Of a DNA stretch of 64,000 bases, positions 1-8,187 are shown piece after piece (position 1 is the first letter of the stretch; each line of letters starts with the position of its first letter). A model generated the notes under the pieces. That model searched no databases and was not told the DNA's origin. It saw only the letters and a program-made list of their open reading frames with translations. The translations under genes and the position numbers were made by a program. The stretch is from Pseudomonas yamanorum. Lineage in GTDB: Bacteria > Pseudomonadota > Gammaproteobacteria > Pseudomonadales > Pseudomonadaceae. Location: positions 186,323-250,322 of the forward strand of contig NZ_JACARE010000027.1 in the NCBI RefSeq assembly GCF_013386765.1, in the 5' to 3' direction.

Positions 1-231
1 CCGCGCAACGTGGTGCCGGAATCGAAGATGCCGGCGTACCCGTGGCTGGTCACCGCCGCGGTCGACAGCAGCCATACCGAGACCAAGCTCAAAGTGATGC
101 GCACCCTCGGCGTGCCGTATACCGACGAGGACATCGCCGGCGCCGTGGCCAGCCTCAAGGGCAAGACCGAGATGGACGCGCTGGTTTCCTACCTGCAAGT
201 GCTCGGCACTGCCATCAAGAGCAAGAGGTGA
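1..231 (+). CDS. ccoO: cbb3 cytochrome c oxidase subunit II, 3' fragment
   Basis: This is the C-terminal 76 residues of CcoO, the membrane-anchored mono-haem c subunit that passes electrons from CcoP to CcoN in cbb3 oxidase. The 5' part, including the CxxCH motif, lies outside the window. The fragment keeps the PESKMPAYP segment, whose Met is the distal haem ligand. It is nearly identical to the C-terminus of the complete CcoO at 3301-3909, so this is a second cbb3 operon. By analogy with P. aeruginosa, where the Anr-controlled cco-2 operon precedes cco-1, this is probably CcoO2; that assignment is inferred. ccoQ follows after 3 nt. Confidence 0.95.
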
Positions 232-234
232 GCC

Positions 235-441
235 ATGGGATTTGAATTCGATGCGGGAACCATCCGCGGCCTCGGCACGCTGGTCGTGGCCATCGCCTTC
301 ATCGGCCTGTCGCTGTGGGTGTTCAACTCCCGGCGCAACGCGGAGTTCGCAGAAGCCTGCCTGCTGCCGTTTGCCGATGAACCCCAACCGCCAACCCCCG
401 ACGCTCAAGAAGAGCCTGCAACAAGGAGCAACCGGCCATGA
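235..441 (+). CDS. ccoQ: cbb3 oxidase small subunit CcoQ
   Basis: A 68-residue protein with one N-terminal membrane helix (about residues 9-30), followed by a short basic patch and the LLPFADE segment typical of CcoQ. CcoQ is a non-catalytic subunit that helps hold CcoP in the cbb3 complex. The start lies 3 nt after the ccoO stop, and its end overlaps the ccoP start in an ATGA arrangement, which points to translational coupling. The C-terminal tail, rich in Pro, Glu and Arg, differs from that of the second copy at 3915-4100. Confidence 0.9.
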   Translation: MGFEFDAGTIRGLGTLVVAIAFIGLSLWVFNSRRNAEFAEACLLPFADEPQPPTPDAQEEPATRSNRP

Positions 442-1385
442 CTACCTTCTGGAGTACATGGATCTGCGTACTGACCCTCGGCAGCCTGATCGGCCTGACC
501 TGGCTGTTGATCGGCACCCGCAAGGGCGAGACCAAGGGCAGCGTCGACCAGACCATGGGCCACGCCTTCGACGGGATCGAGGAATACGACAATCCGCTGC
601 CGCAATGGTGGTTCATGCTGTTCGCCGGCACCCTGGTGTTTGCCGTCGGCTACCTGATCCTCTACCCGGGCCTGGGCAACTGGAAAGGCGTACTGCCGGG
701 CTATGAAGACGGCTGGACCTCGGCCAAGGAGTGGGACAAGGAAATGGACAAGGCCGACACCAGGTTCGGACCGATCTTCGCCAAATTCTCGGCCATGCCC
801 GTGGAAGAAGTGGCCAAGGACCCGCAAGCGCTGAAAATGGGCGGTCGCCTGTTTGCCTCCAACTGCGCGGTGTGCCACGGCTCGGACGCCAAGGGCGCCT
901 ACGGCTTCCCGAACCTGGCGGACAACATCTGGCGCTGGGGCGGTTCGGCCGATGCCATCAAGATGACCATCATGAATGGCCGTCATGCCGCGATGCCTGC
1001 CTGGGGTGAAATACTCGGCGAAGACGGTGTGAAGAACGTCGCCGCCTATGTGCGCCATGACCTGGCAAAGCTGCCATTGCCGGCTGACAGCACGGCCGAT
1101 GTGGCCGCCGGCCAGGTGGCGTTCAACACCACCTGCGTTGCCTGCCACGGCCCTGAAGGCCACGGTATGGAAGCCATGGGCGCGCCGAACCTGACGCAGC
1201 CAGGCGGCTTCATCTACGGCACCAGCCTGGCGCAGTTGCAGCAGACCATCCGCCATGGTCGCCAGGGCCAGATGCCGGCGCAGGAAGTGCTGCAGGGCAA
1301 TGACAAGGTGCACCTGCTGGCCGCCTACGTTTATAGCCTGTCCCACAACGCCGATGGCGCAACGCCTGACAGCCAACCCAAGTAA
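438..1385 (+). CDS. ccoP: cbb3 oxidase dihaem subunit III CcoP (first operon)
   Basis: A 315-residue dihaem cytochrome c, the electron-entry subunit of cbb3 oxidase in the inner membrane. It has two N-terminal membrane helices (about residues 5-25 and 55-75). Two haem c sites follow: C143-x-x-C146-H147 and C233-x-x-C236-H237. It overlaps ccoQ by 4 nt and ends the first oxidase operon, with a terminator 15 nt downstream. It lacks a segment of roughly ten residues near position 90 (a YLDNDK-containing stretch) that is present in the second CcoP, so the two isoforms differ in the periplasmic linker. Confidence 0.95.
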   Translation: MTTFWSTWICVLTLGSLIGLTWLLIGTRKGETKGSVDQTMGHAFDGIEEYDNPLPQWWFMLFAGTLVFAVGYLILYPGLGNWKGVLPGYEDGWTSAKEWDKEMDKADTRFGPIFAKFSAMPVEEVAKDPQALKMGGRLFASNCAVCHGSDAKGAYGFPNLADNIWRWGGSADAIKMTIMNGRHAAMPAWGEILGEDGVKNVAAYVRHDLAKLPLPADSTADVAAGQVAFNTTCVACHGPEGHGMEAMGAPNLTQPGGFIYGTSLAQLQQTIRHGRQGQMPAQEVLQGNDKVHLLAAYVYSLSHNADGATPDSQPK

Positions 1386-1400
1386 CCGCGCACTACCCAA

Positions 1401-1432
1401 AAGCCGCGCCTGATTCAGGTGCGGCTTTTTTG
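1401..1432 (+). terminator. Intrinsic terminator after first cco operon
   Basis: A GC-rich stem starting AAGCCGC and closing GCGGCTT, with a G-U wobble in the stem, followed by a run of T. It lies about 15 nt after the ccoP stop and closes the first oxidase operon. Confidence 0.85.
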
Positions 1433-1858
1433 CGACCCATTGTCGCACCCTTCCGATCGCTGACTTTCCCCTCCTGCCATTCGGGTCTACGCTTGTTTGC
1501 ACAATGGACCGGCATTGGCCGGTCGATGGCCGACTTGCACTCGATGGGTTGAAACATTTCTGCTCGATGACAGGCGCAAAGGCTGGTACTTACCGGCTGT
1601 CGTGCCACTGACCGTTCGTCGTCCGGGCCGCTTGTTTACACACACCTAGTTACAAGTACCTTCGACCCTTCTAAAATCCTGTCCAAGTCGTCAGCTTTTA
1701 ACCCTGAATTTTGTCCTTACGCCAAACATGGAAAGGGCGCAGAATCTGGTTTGGAACGCATTGACGCAGGTCACCTTGCGTTGCAATGGAATCTTGCTTT
1801 CTCCATACTTGCGACCGATTTTTACCCTATAAAAAAACCTAAACCGTGGAACCTTAGA
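1433..1858 (+). promoter_or_regulatory. Leader and promoter region of second cco operon
   Basis: About 430 nt without a convincing gene, separating the two oxidase operons, so the second operon must have its own promoter. Visible candidates are weak: TTACAA at 1650-1655 with TAAAAT at 1672-1677, and TTGCAA at 1781-1786 with CATACT 17 nt downstream. I see no good Anr box (TTGAT-N4-ATCAA). This agrees with the second operon being the constitutive cco-1 type. The segment just before ATG 1859 is A-rich. Confidence 0.5.
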
Positions 1859-3301
1859 ATGAGCACAGCAATCAGTCCGACTGCTTATAACTATAAGGTA
1901 GTCCGCCAGTTCGCCATCATGACGGTGGTCTGGGGGATCCTTGGCATGGGGCTCGGCGTTTTCATCGCCTCGCAACTGGTTTGGCCAGAGTTGAATTTTG
2001 GCCTGCCATGGACGACGTTTGGACGCCTGCGCCCGTTGCACACCAACCTGGTGATTTTCGCCTTCGGTGGATGTGCACTGTTTGCCACTTCTTATTACGT
2101 CGTGCAGCGAACCTGCCAAACGCGACTGATTTCCGATGCATTGGCTGCCTTTACCTTCTGGGGCTGGCAAGCGGTCATCGTTGGCGCGATCGTCACCCTG
2201 CCGCTGGGCTACACCACTACCAAGGAATACGCCGAGCTGGAATGGCCGATCGCCATTTTGCTGGCGATTGTCTGGGTGACCTACGCGGTGGTGTTCTTCG
2301 GCACCATCGTCAAGCGCAAGACCAAGCACATCTACGTCGGCAACTGGTTCTACGGGGCGTTTATCCTGGTGACGGCGATGCTGCACATCGTCAACCACGC
2401 GTCCTTGCCGGTGAGCCTCTTCAAGTCCTACTCGGCCTACGCCGGTGCGACGGACGCGATGATCCAGTGGTGGTACGGCCATAACGCCGTAGGCTTCTTC
2501 CTCACCACCGGCTTCCTGGGGATGATGTACTACTTCGTGCCGAAACAGGCCGAGCGTCCGATCTACTCCTATCGCCTGTCCATCGTGCACTTCTGGGCGC
2601 TGATCACCCTGTACATCTGGGCCGGCCCGCACCACCTGCACTACACCGCGTTGCCGGACTGGGCCCAGTCCCTGGGCATGGCGATGTCGATCATCCTGCT
2701 GGCGCCGAGCTGGGGCGGCATGATCAACGGCATGATGACCCTGTCGGGTGCCTGGCATAAATTGCGCACCGACCCGATCCTGCGGTTCCTCGTGGTCTCC
2801 CTGGCGTTCTACGGCATGTCGACCTTCGAAGGCCCGATGATGGCCATCAAGACGGTCAACTCGCTGTCCCACTACACCGACTGGACCATCGGCCACGTAC
2901 ACGCCGGCGCCCTCGGCTGGGTAGCGATGATCTCCATCGGCGCGCTGTACCACATGATCCCGAAACTGTTCGGCCGGGCGCAGATGCACAGCGTCGCGTT
3001 GATCAACACCCACTTCTGGCTGGCCACCATCGGTACCGTGCTCTACATCGCTTCGATGTGGGTCAACGGCATCACCCAGGGCCTGATGTGGCGTGCAATC
3101 AACGATGACGGCACCCTCACCTACTCCTTCGTCGAAGCGCTGCAAGCCAGCCATCCGGGTTACATCGTGCGCGCCCTGGGCGGTGCGATCTTTGCCAGCG
3201 GCATGCTGTTCATGGCCTACAACGTGTGGCGCACCGTGCGTGCGTCCGACCCTGTAGAAGCCGAAGCCGCTACCAAGATCGCCGTTGTGGGAGCTCACTG
3301 A
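1859..3301 (+). CDS. ccoN: cbb3 cytochrome c oxidase catalytic subunit I CcoN
   Basis: A 480-residue polytopic haem-copper oxidase subunit that reduces oxygen to water at the haem b3/CuB site and pumps protons. Twelve or so hydrophobic helices are visible. His-rich haem and copper ligand segments include HTNLVIF near the N-terminus, WWYGHNAVGF, GPHHLHYTALPDW and TIGHVHAGALGW. The frame is open from 1751, but the protein starts at ATG 1859 (MSTAISPTAYNYKVVR), matching the family; the upstream 36 codons are not CcoN-like. The stop overlaps the ccoO start by 1 nt. It is the first gene of ccoNOQP and probably the cco-1 type. Confidence 0.97.
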   Translation: MSTAISPTAYNYKVVRQFAIMTVVWGILGMGLGVFIASQLVWPELNFGLPWTTFGRLRPLHTNLVIFAFGGCALFATSYYVVQRTCQTRLISDALAAFTFWGWQAVIVGAIVTLPLGYTTTKEYAELEWPIAILLAIVWVTYAVVFFGTIVKRKTKHIYVGNWFYGAFILVTAMLHIVNHASLPVSLFKSYSAYAGATDAMIQWWYGHNAVGFFLTTGFLGMMYYFVPKQAERPIYSYRLSIVHFWALITLYIWAGPHHLHYTALPDWAQSLGMAMSIILLAPSWGGMINGMMTLSGAWHKLRTDPILRFLVVSLAFYGMSTFEGPMMAIKTVNSLSHYTDWTIGHVHAGALGWVAMISIGALYHMIPKLFGRAQMHSVALINTHFWLATIGTVLYIASMWVNGITQGLMWRAINDDGTLTYSFVEALQASHPGYIVRALGGAIFASGMLFMAYNVWRTVRASDPVEAEAATKIAVVGAH

Positions 3302-3909
3302 TGAAGCATGAAGTAGTCGAGAAGAATATCGGCCTGCTGGCCTTCTTCATGGTCATCGCCGTGAGTATCGGCGGCCTGACCCAGATCGTTCCGCTGTTTT
3401 TCCAGGACGTGACCAACAAGCCGGTGGAAGGCATGAAGCCGCGCACCGCGCTTGAACTGGAAGGCCGCGACGTCTACATCGCCAACGGTTGTGTCGGCTG
3501 CCACTCGCAGATGATCCGTCCGTTCCGCGCCGAAACCGAACGTTACGGCCACTACTCGGTGGCCGGTGAAAGCGTGTGGGACCATCCGTTCCTGTGGGGT
3601 TCCAAGCGTACCGGGCCGGACCTGGCCCGTGTCGGCGGTCGTTACTCCGATGACTGGCAGCGCGCGCACTTGTACAACCCGCGCAACGTGGTGCCCGAGT
3701 CGAAAATGCCGGCGTACCCGTTCCTGGTCGAAAACAAGCTCGACGGCAAGGACACCGCCAAGAAGATGGAAGTCTTGCGCACCCTCGGCGTGCCCTACAC
3801 CGACGAAGACATCGCCGGCGCGGCCGCTGCCGTGAAGGGCAAGACCGAAATGGACGCACTGGTGGCCTACTTGCAAGGCCTTGGCACCATCATCAAAAGC
3901 AAACGGTGA
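3301..3909 (+). CDS. ccoO: cbb3 oxidase mono-haem subunit II CcoO
   Basis: A 202-residue membrane-anchored cytochrome c, the usual family length. It has one N-terminal helix (about residues 12-32), the haem c site C64-x-x-C67-H68 followed by SQMIRPF, and M136 in PESKMPAYP as probable distal ligand. It relays electrons from CcoP to CcoN. The start ATG overlaps the ccoN stop by 1 nt, and ccoQ follows within 5 nt. The C-terminal third is nearly the same as the fragment at 1-231. Confidence 0.97.
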   Translation: MKHEVVEKNIGLLAFFMVIAVSIGGLTQIVPLFFQDVTNKPVEGMKPRTALELEGRDVYIANGCVGCHSQMIRPFRAETERYGHYSVAGESVWDHPFLWGSKRTGPDLARVGGRYSDDWQRAHLYNPRNVVPESKMPAYPFLVENKLDGKDTAKKMEVLRTLGVPYTDEDIAGAAAAVKGKTEMDALVAYLQGLGTIIKSKR

Positions 3910-3914
3910 TCTGG

Positions 3915-4100
3915 ATGGATATCGGGATGATTCGAGGCCTGGGCACCGTTGTCGTGATGGTGGCTTTTATCGGCCTGGCCTTGTGGGTGTTCAGCCCCAA
4001 GCGCAAGTCGGAGTTTGAAGACGCGACGTTGCTGCCCTTCGCGGATGATCCCGAAGCCATCAAGCACGTCGTGGAAGCGTCTAGGAGTAACAAAGAATGA
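3915..4100 (+). CDS. ccoQ: cbb3 oxidase small subunit CcoQ
   Basis: A 61-residue single-helix protein starting MDIGMIRGLG, with the LLPFADDPE segment of CcoQ. An upstream in-frame GTG at 3906 overlaps the ccoO stop, but ATG 3915 matches CcoQ proteins better. The end overlaps the ccoP start in an ATGA motif. It is thought to stabilise association of CcoP with the CcoNO core. Confidence 0.92.
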   Translation: MDIGMIRGLGTVVVMVAFIGLALWVFSPKRKSEFEDATLLPFADDPEAIKHVVEASRSNKE

Positions 4101-5074
4101 CTACGTTCTGGAGTCTGTACGTCACAGTCCTCAGTCTGGGTACCATTTTCGCCCTGACCTGGCTGCTGCTGTCGACCCGCAAGGGCCAGCGCGCCGAGCA
4201 AACCGATGAAACCGTTGGGCACTCGTTCGACGGCATCGAGGAGTACGACAACCCGCTGCCCAAATGGTGGTTCATGCTGTTCGTCGGCACCATCATCTTC
4301 GCCCTGGGTTACCTGGCGCTGTACCCTGGCCTGGGCAACTGGAAAGGCCTGCTGCCGGGTTACGCCTACCTCGACAACGACAAGCAAACCCCGTTTGCCA
4401 ACGGCCAGACCGGCTGGACCGGCGTGCACGAATGGGAAAAGGAAATGGCCAAGTCGGACGCCAAGTTCGGGCCGATCTTCGCCAAATTCGCCGCCATGCC
4501 GATTGAAGAAGTGGCCAAGGACCCGCAAGCCTTGAAGATGGGTGGCCGCCTGTTCGCCTCCAACTGCTCGGTGTGCCACGGTTCCGACGCCAAGGGTGCC
4601 TACGGCTTCCCTAACCTGACCGACGCCGACTGGCGCTGGGGCGGTGAGCCGGCGACCATCAAGGAAACCATCATGAAAGGCCGCCACGCGGTGATGCCGG
4701 CCTGGGCCGAAGTCATTGGCGAGCAAGGCGTGGCCGATGTGGCCGGTTTTGTGGTGACTAACCTCGATGGCCGCAAACTGCCGGAAGGCGCCAAGGCAGA
4801 CGTGGCCAACGGCGAGAAACTGTTCGCCGCCAACTGCGTGGCGTGCCACGGCCCACAGGGTAAAGGTACGCCAGCGATGGGCGCACCTGACCTGACCCAC
4901 CCGGGCGCGTTCATCTACGGCTCGAGCTTCGCGCAACTGCAACAGACCATCCGTTATGGCCGTCAGGGCCAGATGCCTGCGCAGGAGCAGTTGCAGGGCA
5001 ATGACAAGGTGCACTTGCTGGCGGCGTATGTTTACAGCCTGTCCCATGGGGATAAGGCGGCTGAGGCCGAGTAA
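4097..5074 (+). CDS. ccoP: cbb3 oxidase dihaem subunit III CcoP (second operon)
   Basis: A 325-residue dihaem cytochrome c with two N-terminal helices and haem sites C157-x-x-C160-H161 and C247-x-x-C250-H251. It accepts electrons from periplasmic cytochromes for the CcoNOQP complex. It is strongly similar to the CcoP at 438-1385 but carries an extra short segment (residues about 93-104) before the first haem domain. It is the last gene of the operon; a perfect 15-bp stem terminator follows 16 nt later. Confidence 0.96.
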   Translation: MTTFWSLYVTVLSLGTIFALTWLLLSTRKGQRAEQTDETVGHSFDGIEEYDNPLPKWWFMLFVGTIIFALGYLALYPGLGNWKGLLPGYAYLDNDKQTPFANGQTGWTGVHEWEKEMAKSDAKFGPIFAKFAAMPIEEVAKDPQALKMGGRLFASNCSVCHGSDAKGAYGFPNLTDADWRWGGEPATIKETIMKGRHAVMPAWAEVIGEQGVADVAGFVVTNLDGRKLPEGAKADVANGEKLFAANCVACHGPQGKGTPAMGAPDLTHPGAFIYGSSFAQLQQTIRYGRQGQMPAQEQLQGNDKVHLLAAYVYSLSHGDKAAEAE

Positions 5075-5090
5075 GGCAAAGCGGCAATAA

Positions 5091-5132
5091 AAAACGGCCC
5101 CGCCAGTGGAAATTGGCGGGGCCGTTTTGTTT
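5091..5132 (+). terminator. Bidirectional-type intrinsic terminator after ccoP
   Basis: A perfect 15-bp inverted repeat (5091-5105 with 5114-5128) with an 8-nt loop. It is flanked by A residues on the left and T residues on the right. It ends ccoNOQP and insulates the toxin-antitoxin genes that follow. Confidence 0.93.
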
Positions 5133-5161
5133 GCACATCGAAAAAGTCGTCACCCTCCAGC

Positions 5162-5218
5162 AACGTATCTACATTTGAGATTGATCAAGAAAAACAGCAG
5201 TAGTAACGTATCTACATT
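5162..5218 (+). promoter_or_regulatory. Two 14-bp direct repeats, candidate TA operator
   Basis: The 14-mer AACGTATCTACATT occurs at 5162-5175 and again at 5205-5218. The starts are 43 bp apart, about four helical turns. They lie directly upstream of the Phd-type antitoxin start at 5245. Type II antitoxins usually autorepress by binding repeated operators in this position, so these are likely binding sites. That role is inferred. Confidence 0.6.
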
Positions 5219-5244
5219 CGTACTCCATGAGGAGGCTAGCCCCC

Positions 5245-5499
5245 ATGACCATCACCACCATTTCCAGCCGTGAATTCAATCAAGACACAAGCGGTGCCAA
5301 AAAAGCCGCCCGCCAAGGCCCGGTTTTTATCACCGACAGAGGCAGGCCGGCCCATGTACTGCTAAGCATTGAGGACTACCAAAAACTGACGGGGCTCAAT
5401 GCGGATATTGTTGACCTGTTGGTGATGCCGGAAGCGGCAGATATCGAGTTCGAAACCGAACGTGCCGTGATCATCCATCGACCCGTGGACCTCTCTTGA
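5245..5499 (+). CDS. Phd/YefM-family antitoxin
   Basis: An 84-residue protein beginning MTITTISSREFNQD, with the typical Phd/YefM N-terminal fold: SREFNQD, GPVFITDRGRPAHVLLSIEDYQKL. The C-terminal half would neutralise the toxin. An upstream ATG at 5227 is in frame, but the GAGG of GAGGAGG lies between the two and serves as ribosome binding site for ATG 5245. The stop overlaps the toxin start (TGATG at 5497-5501), so the pair is translationally coupled. Its product probably binds the repeats at 5162-5218. Confidence 0.88.
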   Translation: MTITTISSREFNQDTSGAKKAARQGPVFITDRGRPAHVLLSIEDYQKLTGLNADIVDLLVMPEAADIEFETERAVIIHRPVDLS

Positions 5500-5909
5500 T
5501 GTATCTACTCGACACCAATGTCATCTCTGAACTTCGTAAACCCCAGGCTGACGTGAACGTCGTCGCCTGGGCCAAAAGCGTCATCGCACCACGGATGTAT
5601 ATTTCAGCCATCACCTTGAAGGAACTGGAAACAGGAATCCTGCGAATGGAGCGGCGTGACCCCGCTCAGGGGAAGATTTTACGTACCTGGCTCAAGCGCC
5701 ATGTAATGCCGGCGTTTGATGCCAGAATCCTGCCGATTGATGCGGCAGTGGCACTACGCTGTGCCACCTTGCATGTGCCAGACCAAGCCAACGAAAGTGA
5801 CGCGCTAATCGCTGCAACCGCCCTGGTTCATGGCCTGACAGTGGTCACCCGCAACATCCGTGACTTTCAATCCAGCGGCGTCACGCTGATCAATCCATGG
5901 GACGAATGA
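5499..5909 (+). CDS. PIN-domain toxin, VapC family
   Basis: A 136-residue PIN-domain protein. The acidic metal-binding residues characteristic of VapC ribonucleases are visible: D5 in LLDTNVIS, E42 in LKELETG, and D101 in ESDALIAATAL, followed by LTVVTRN. VapC toxins usually cleave tRNA or rRNA to arrest growth. ATG 5499 overlaps the antitoxin stop. The pair interrupts the ccoP-ccoG neighbourhood that is contiguous in other pseudomonads, which suggests acquisition. It looks intact. The RNA target cannot be read from sequence. Confidence 0.9.
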   Translation: MYLLDTNVISELRKPQADVNVVAWAKSVIAPRMYISAITLKELETGILRMERRDPAQGKILRTWLKRHVMPAFDARILPIDAAVALRCATLHVPDQANESDALIAATALVHGLTVVTRNIRDFQSSGVTLINPWDE

Positions 5910-5949
5910 CCTCTAAGGCCGTAAATACCGTCCATACTTCACAAGTCAA

Positions 5950-5963
5950 TTGATCCAGATCAC
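5950..5963 (+). promoter_or_regulatory. Probable Anr box upstream of ccoG
   Basis: The sequence TTGAT-CCAG-ATCAC differs from the FNR/Anr consensus TTGAT-N4-ATCAA at one base. It lies about 150 nt before the ccoG start. The oxygen sensor Anr is encoded at 13680-14414, so microaerobic induction of the assembly operon ccoGHIS is expected. A perfect palindrome ATCAATTGAT follows at 5971-5980. Confidence 0.65.
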
Positions 5964-6116
5964 GTACACCATCAATTGATTTCCCCCAACGCGACCAAAG
6001 GTCGCACCCCTTGAGAGGGATCGGGGGCGTATCATTACGCCACTGCAACACCCCCAATTTGACCCCGGTTGGCACGTACTGGCCGAGGCAAATCTCCACC
6101 GCCGTGGGATGCAATG

Positions 6117-7520
6117 ATGAGCGACCAGATACCGGTACAGAACGTTACCCCGCCTGCCAAAACCGTCGACCTCTACGCTTCGCGAGAGAAGATCTACACC
6201 CGCGCCTTCACCGGCCTGTTCCGCAACTTGCGCATGCTCGGAGGCGCGGCTTTGTTCCTGCTCTACTTCGGCACCGTGTGGCTGAACTGGGGTGGCCACC
6301 AGGCCGTCTGGTGGAACCTGCCGGAGCGTAAATTCTTCATTTTTGGCGCGACCTTCTGGCCCCAGGATTTCATCCTGCTGTCGGGCATCCTCATCGTCGC
6401 GGCGTTTGGCCTGTTCTTTATCACGGTGTATGCCGGCCGCGTCTGGTGCGGCTACACCTGCCCGCAAAGCGTGTGGACGTGGATCTTCATGTGGTGCGAA
6501 AAGGTCACCGAAGGCGACCGCAACCAGCGCATCAAGCTGGACAAGGCGCCGATGAGCGCCAACAAGTTCCTGCGCAAGTTCAGCAAGCACAGCCTGTGGC
6601 TGATCATCGGCTTTGTCACCGGCATGACCTTCGTCGGCTACTTCTCGCCGATCCGTGAACTGGTGTTCGACTTCTTCACCGGCCAGGCTGATGGCTGGTC
6701 GTACTTCTGGGTCGGTTTCTTCACCCTCGCCACCTACGGCAACGCCGGCTGGCTGCGCGAGCAAGTGTGTATCTACATGTGCCCGTATGCGCGCTTCCAG
6801 AGCGTGATGTTCGACAAGGACACCCTGATTGTTTCCTACGATCCGCGCCGTGGCGAAACCCGTGGCCCGCGCAAAAAAGGCATCGACTACAAGGCCGAGG
6901 GCCTGGGGGATTGCATCGACTGCACGATGTGCGTGCAGGTGTGCCCCACCGGCATCGACATCCGAGACGGCCTGCAGATCGAATGCATCGGCTGCGCGGC
7001 CTGCATCGACGCCTGCGACAACATCATGGACAAGATGGAATACCCCCGCGGCCTGATCAGCTACACCACCGAGCACAACCTGTCAGGGCAGAAAACCCAT
7101 AAGCTGCGCCCGCGCCTGATCGGTTATGCCCTGGTGCTGCTGGCAATGATCAGCTTGTTGGCGGGCGCGTTCTTCATGCGTTCGCTGGTAGGTTTCGACG
7201 TCAGCAAGGACCGCGTGCTGTACCGCGAAAACGCCGAAGGCCGGATCGAAAACGTCTACAGCCTGAAGATCATGAACAAGGACCAGCGCGACCACACCTA
7301 CGTGCTCGACGCCGCCGGCCTGCCAGACCTCAAGCTGCAAGGCCGGCGCGAGATCAAGGTGGCTGCCGGGGAAATCTTCAGCATGCCGGTGGAGCTGTCC
7401 AGCGCGCCGGAACAACTGCCTTCGAGCACCAACGAGGTGAAATTCATCCTCAGGGATGCCGATGACGACAGCGTCCACATTGAAGCCAAGAGCCGATTCA
7501 TCGGCCCACAAGTTCGTTAA
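6117..7520 (+). CDS. ccoG: cbb3 oxidase assembly protein CcoG (4Fe-4S, copper reduction)
   Basis: A 467-residue membrane protein with several N-terminal helices. A polyferredoxin-like domain holds two cysteine sets: C266, C269, C272, C276 and C290, C293, C296, C300. The CGYTCPQSVW motif lies in a membrane loop, and an Ig-like C-terminal domain follows. CcoG (RdxA/FixG) is thought to reduce Cu(II) for insertion into CcoN. ATG 6117 has better spacing from GTGGGA than the adjacent ATG 6114; the open frame back to 6069 is not family-like. It is the first gene of ccoGHIS and follows a likely Anr box. Confidence 0.94.
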   Translation: MSDQIPVQNVTPPAKTVDLYASREKIYTRAFTGLFRNLRMLGGAALFLLYFGTVWLNWGGHQAVWWNLPERKFFIFGATFWPQDFILLSGILIVAAFGLFFITVYAGRVWCGYTCPQSVWTWIFMWCEKVTEGDRNQRIKLDKAPMSANKFLRKFSKHSLWLIIGFVTGMTFVGYFSPIRELVFDFFTGQADGWSYFWVGFFTLATYGNAGWLREQVCIYMCPYARFQSVMFDKDTLIVSYDPRRGETRGPRKKGIDYKAEGLGDCIDCTMCVQVCPTGIDIRDGLQIECIGCAACIDACDNIMDKMEYPRGLISYTTEHNLSGQKTHKLRPRLIGYALVLLAMISLLAGAFFMRSLVGFDVSKDRVLYRENAEGRIENVYSLKIMNKDQRDHTYVLDAAGLPDLKLQGRREIKVAAGEIFSMPVELSSAPEQLPSSTNEVKFILRDADDDSVHIEAKSRFIGPQVR

Positions 7521-7534
7521 TAGAGAGCACAACA

Positions 7535-8074
7535 ATGCCCGCAGCTACTGCCGCAAGCCCCTGGTACAAGCACCTCTGGCCCTGGATCATCATCGGGATC
7601 CTGGCCTGCTCGGTGACATTGACCTTGTCCATGGTGACCATCGCGGTGAAGAACCCCGATAACCTGGTCAACGACAACTACTACGAGGCGGGCAAAGGCA
7701 TCAACCGCTCCCTGGACCGCGAACTGCTGGCCCAGACCCTGCAACTGCGCGCCAAGGTGCACCTGGACGAGCTGACCGGCGAAGTCGAGTTGCACCTGAC
7801 CGGCAACAGCGGGCCCGGCACCCTGGAACTGAACCTGATTTCGCCGACCCAGCCGGAGAAGGATCGCAAGATCATCCTGACCCGCAGCGACAGCGAACCC
7901 GGCCGCTACATCGGCCAGGTGACCGACAAGGTCGAAGGCCGCCGCTTCGTCGAATTGCTGGGCGTGGAAGGCGACCGGACCTGGCGCATGTTTGAAGAAG
8001 AACAGGTCAGCCATGACAAGGATTTGCTGCTGGGCGACGAGCCGCTGCAGGGTGCTGAAGACCTGAAAAAATAA
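7535..8074 (+). CDS. ccoH: cbb3 oxidase assembly protein CcoH (FixH family)
   Basis: A 179-residue single-pass protein. The helix lies near residues 14-35, followed by the VKNPDNLVNDNYYEAGKGIN segment typical of FixH/CcoH and a periplasmic domain. CcoH is needed for stability and assembly of the cbb3 complex and works with the copper ATPase CcoI. It starts 14 nt after ccoG. A REP palindrome separates it from ccoI. Confidence 0.9.
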   Translation: MPAATAASPWYKHLWPWIIIGILACSVTLTLSMVTIAVKNPDNLVNDNYYEAGKGINRSLDRELLAQTLQLRAKVHLDELTGEVELHLTGNSGPGTLELNLISPTQPEKDRKIILTRSDSEPGRYIGQVTDKVEGRRFVELLGVEGDRTWRMFEEEQVSHDKDLLLGDEPLQGAEDLKK

Positions 8075-8090
8075 AAAGCCGCGCTCCGCG

Positions 8091-8157
8091 CATCGCGGGC
8101 AAGCCCGCTCCCACATTTGGAATGCATTCCCCTGTGGGAGCGGGCTTGCCCGCGATG
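8091..8157. repeat. REP palindrome (perfect 25-bp arms)
   Basis: Arms 8091-8115 and 8133-8157 are perfect reverse complements around a 17-nt loop. The core is GCGGGCTTGCCCGC. It sits between ccoH and ccoI and may form a strong mRNA hairpin there. Confidence 0.9.
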
Positions 8158-8187
8158 AGGCCCTACCCGCCACCATAGATTCAAACC

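Noticed and set aside
405..1502. Long minus-strand open frame opposite ccoQP
   Set aside because: It is a shadow of high-GC coding sequence; it lacks a ribosome binding site and family resemblance. Similar frames opposite ccoN, dnaX, ccoI, rlmKL and xdhB were left out for the same reason.
1761..1774. TTGACGCAGGTCAC as an Anr box before the second ccoN
   Set aside because: Three mismatches to TTGAT-N4-ATCAA; the cco-1 type operon is expected to be independent of Anr.
5181..5188. TTGATCAA before the antitoxin as an Anr site
   Set aside because: The half-sites have no 4-nt spacer, so it does not fit the Anr consensus.
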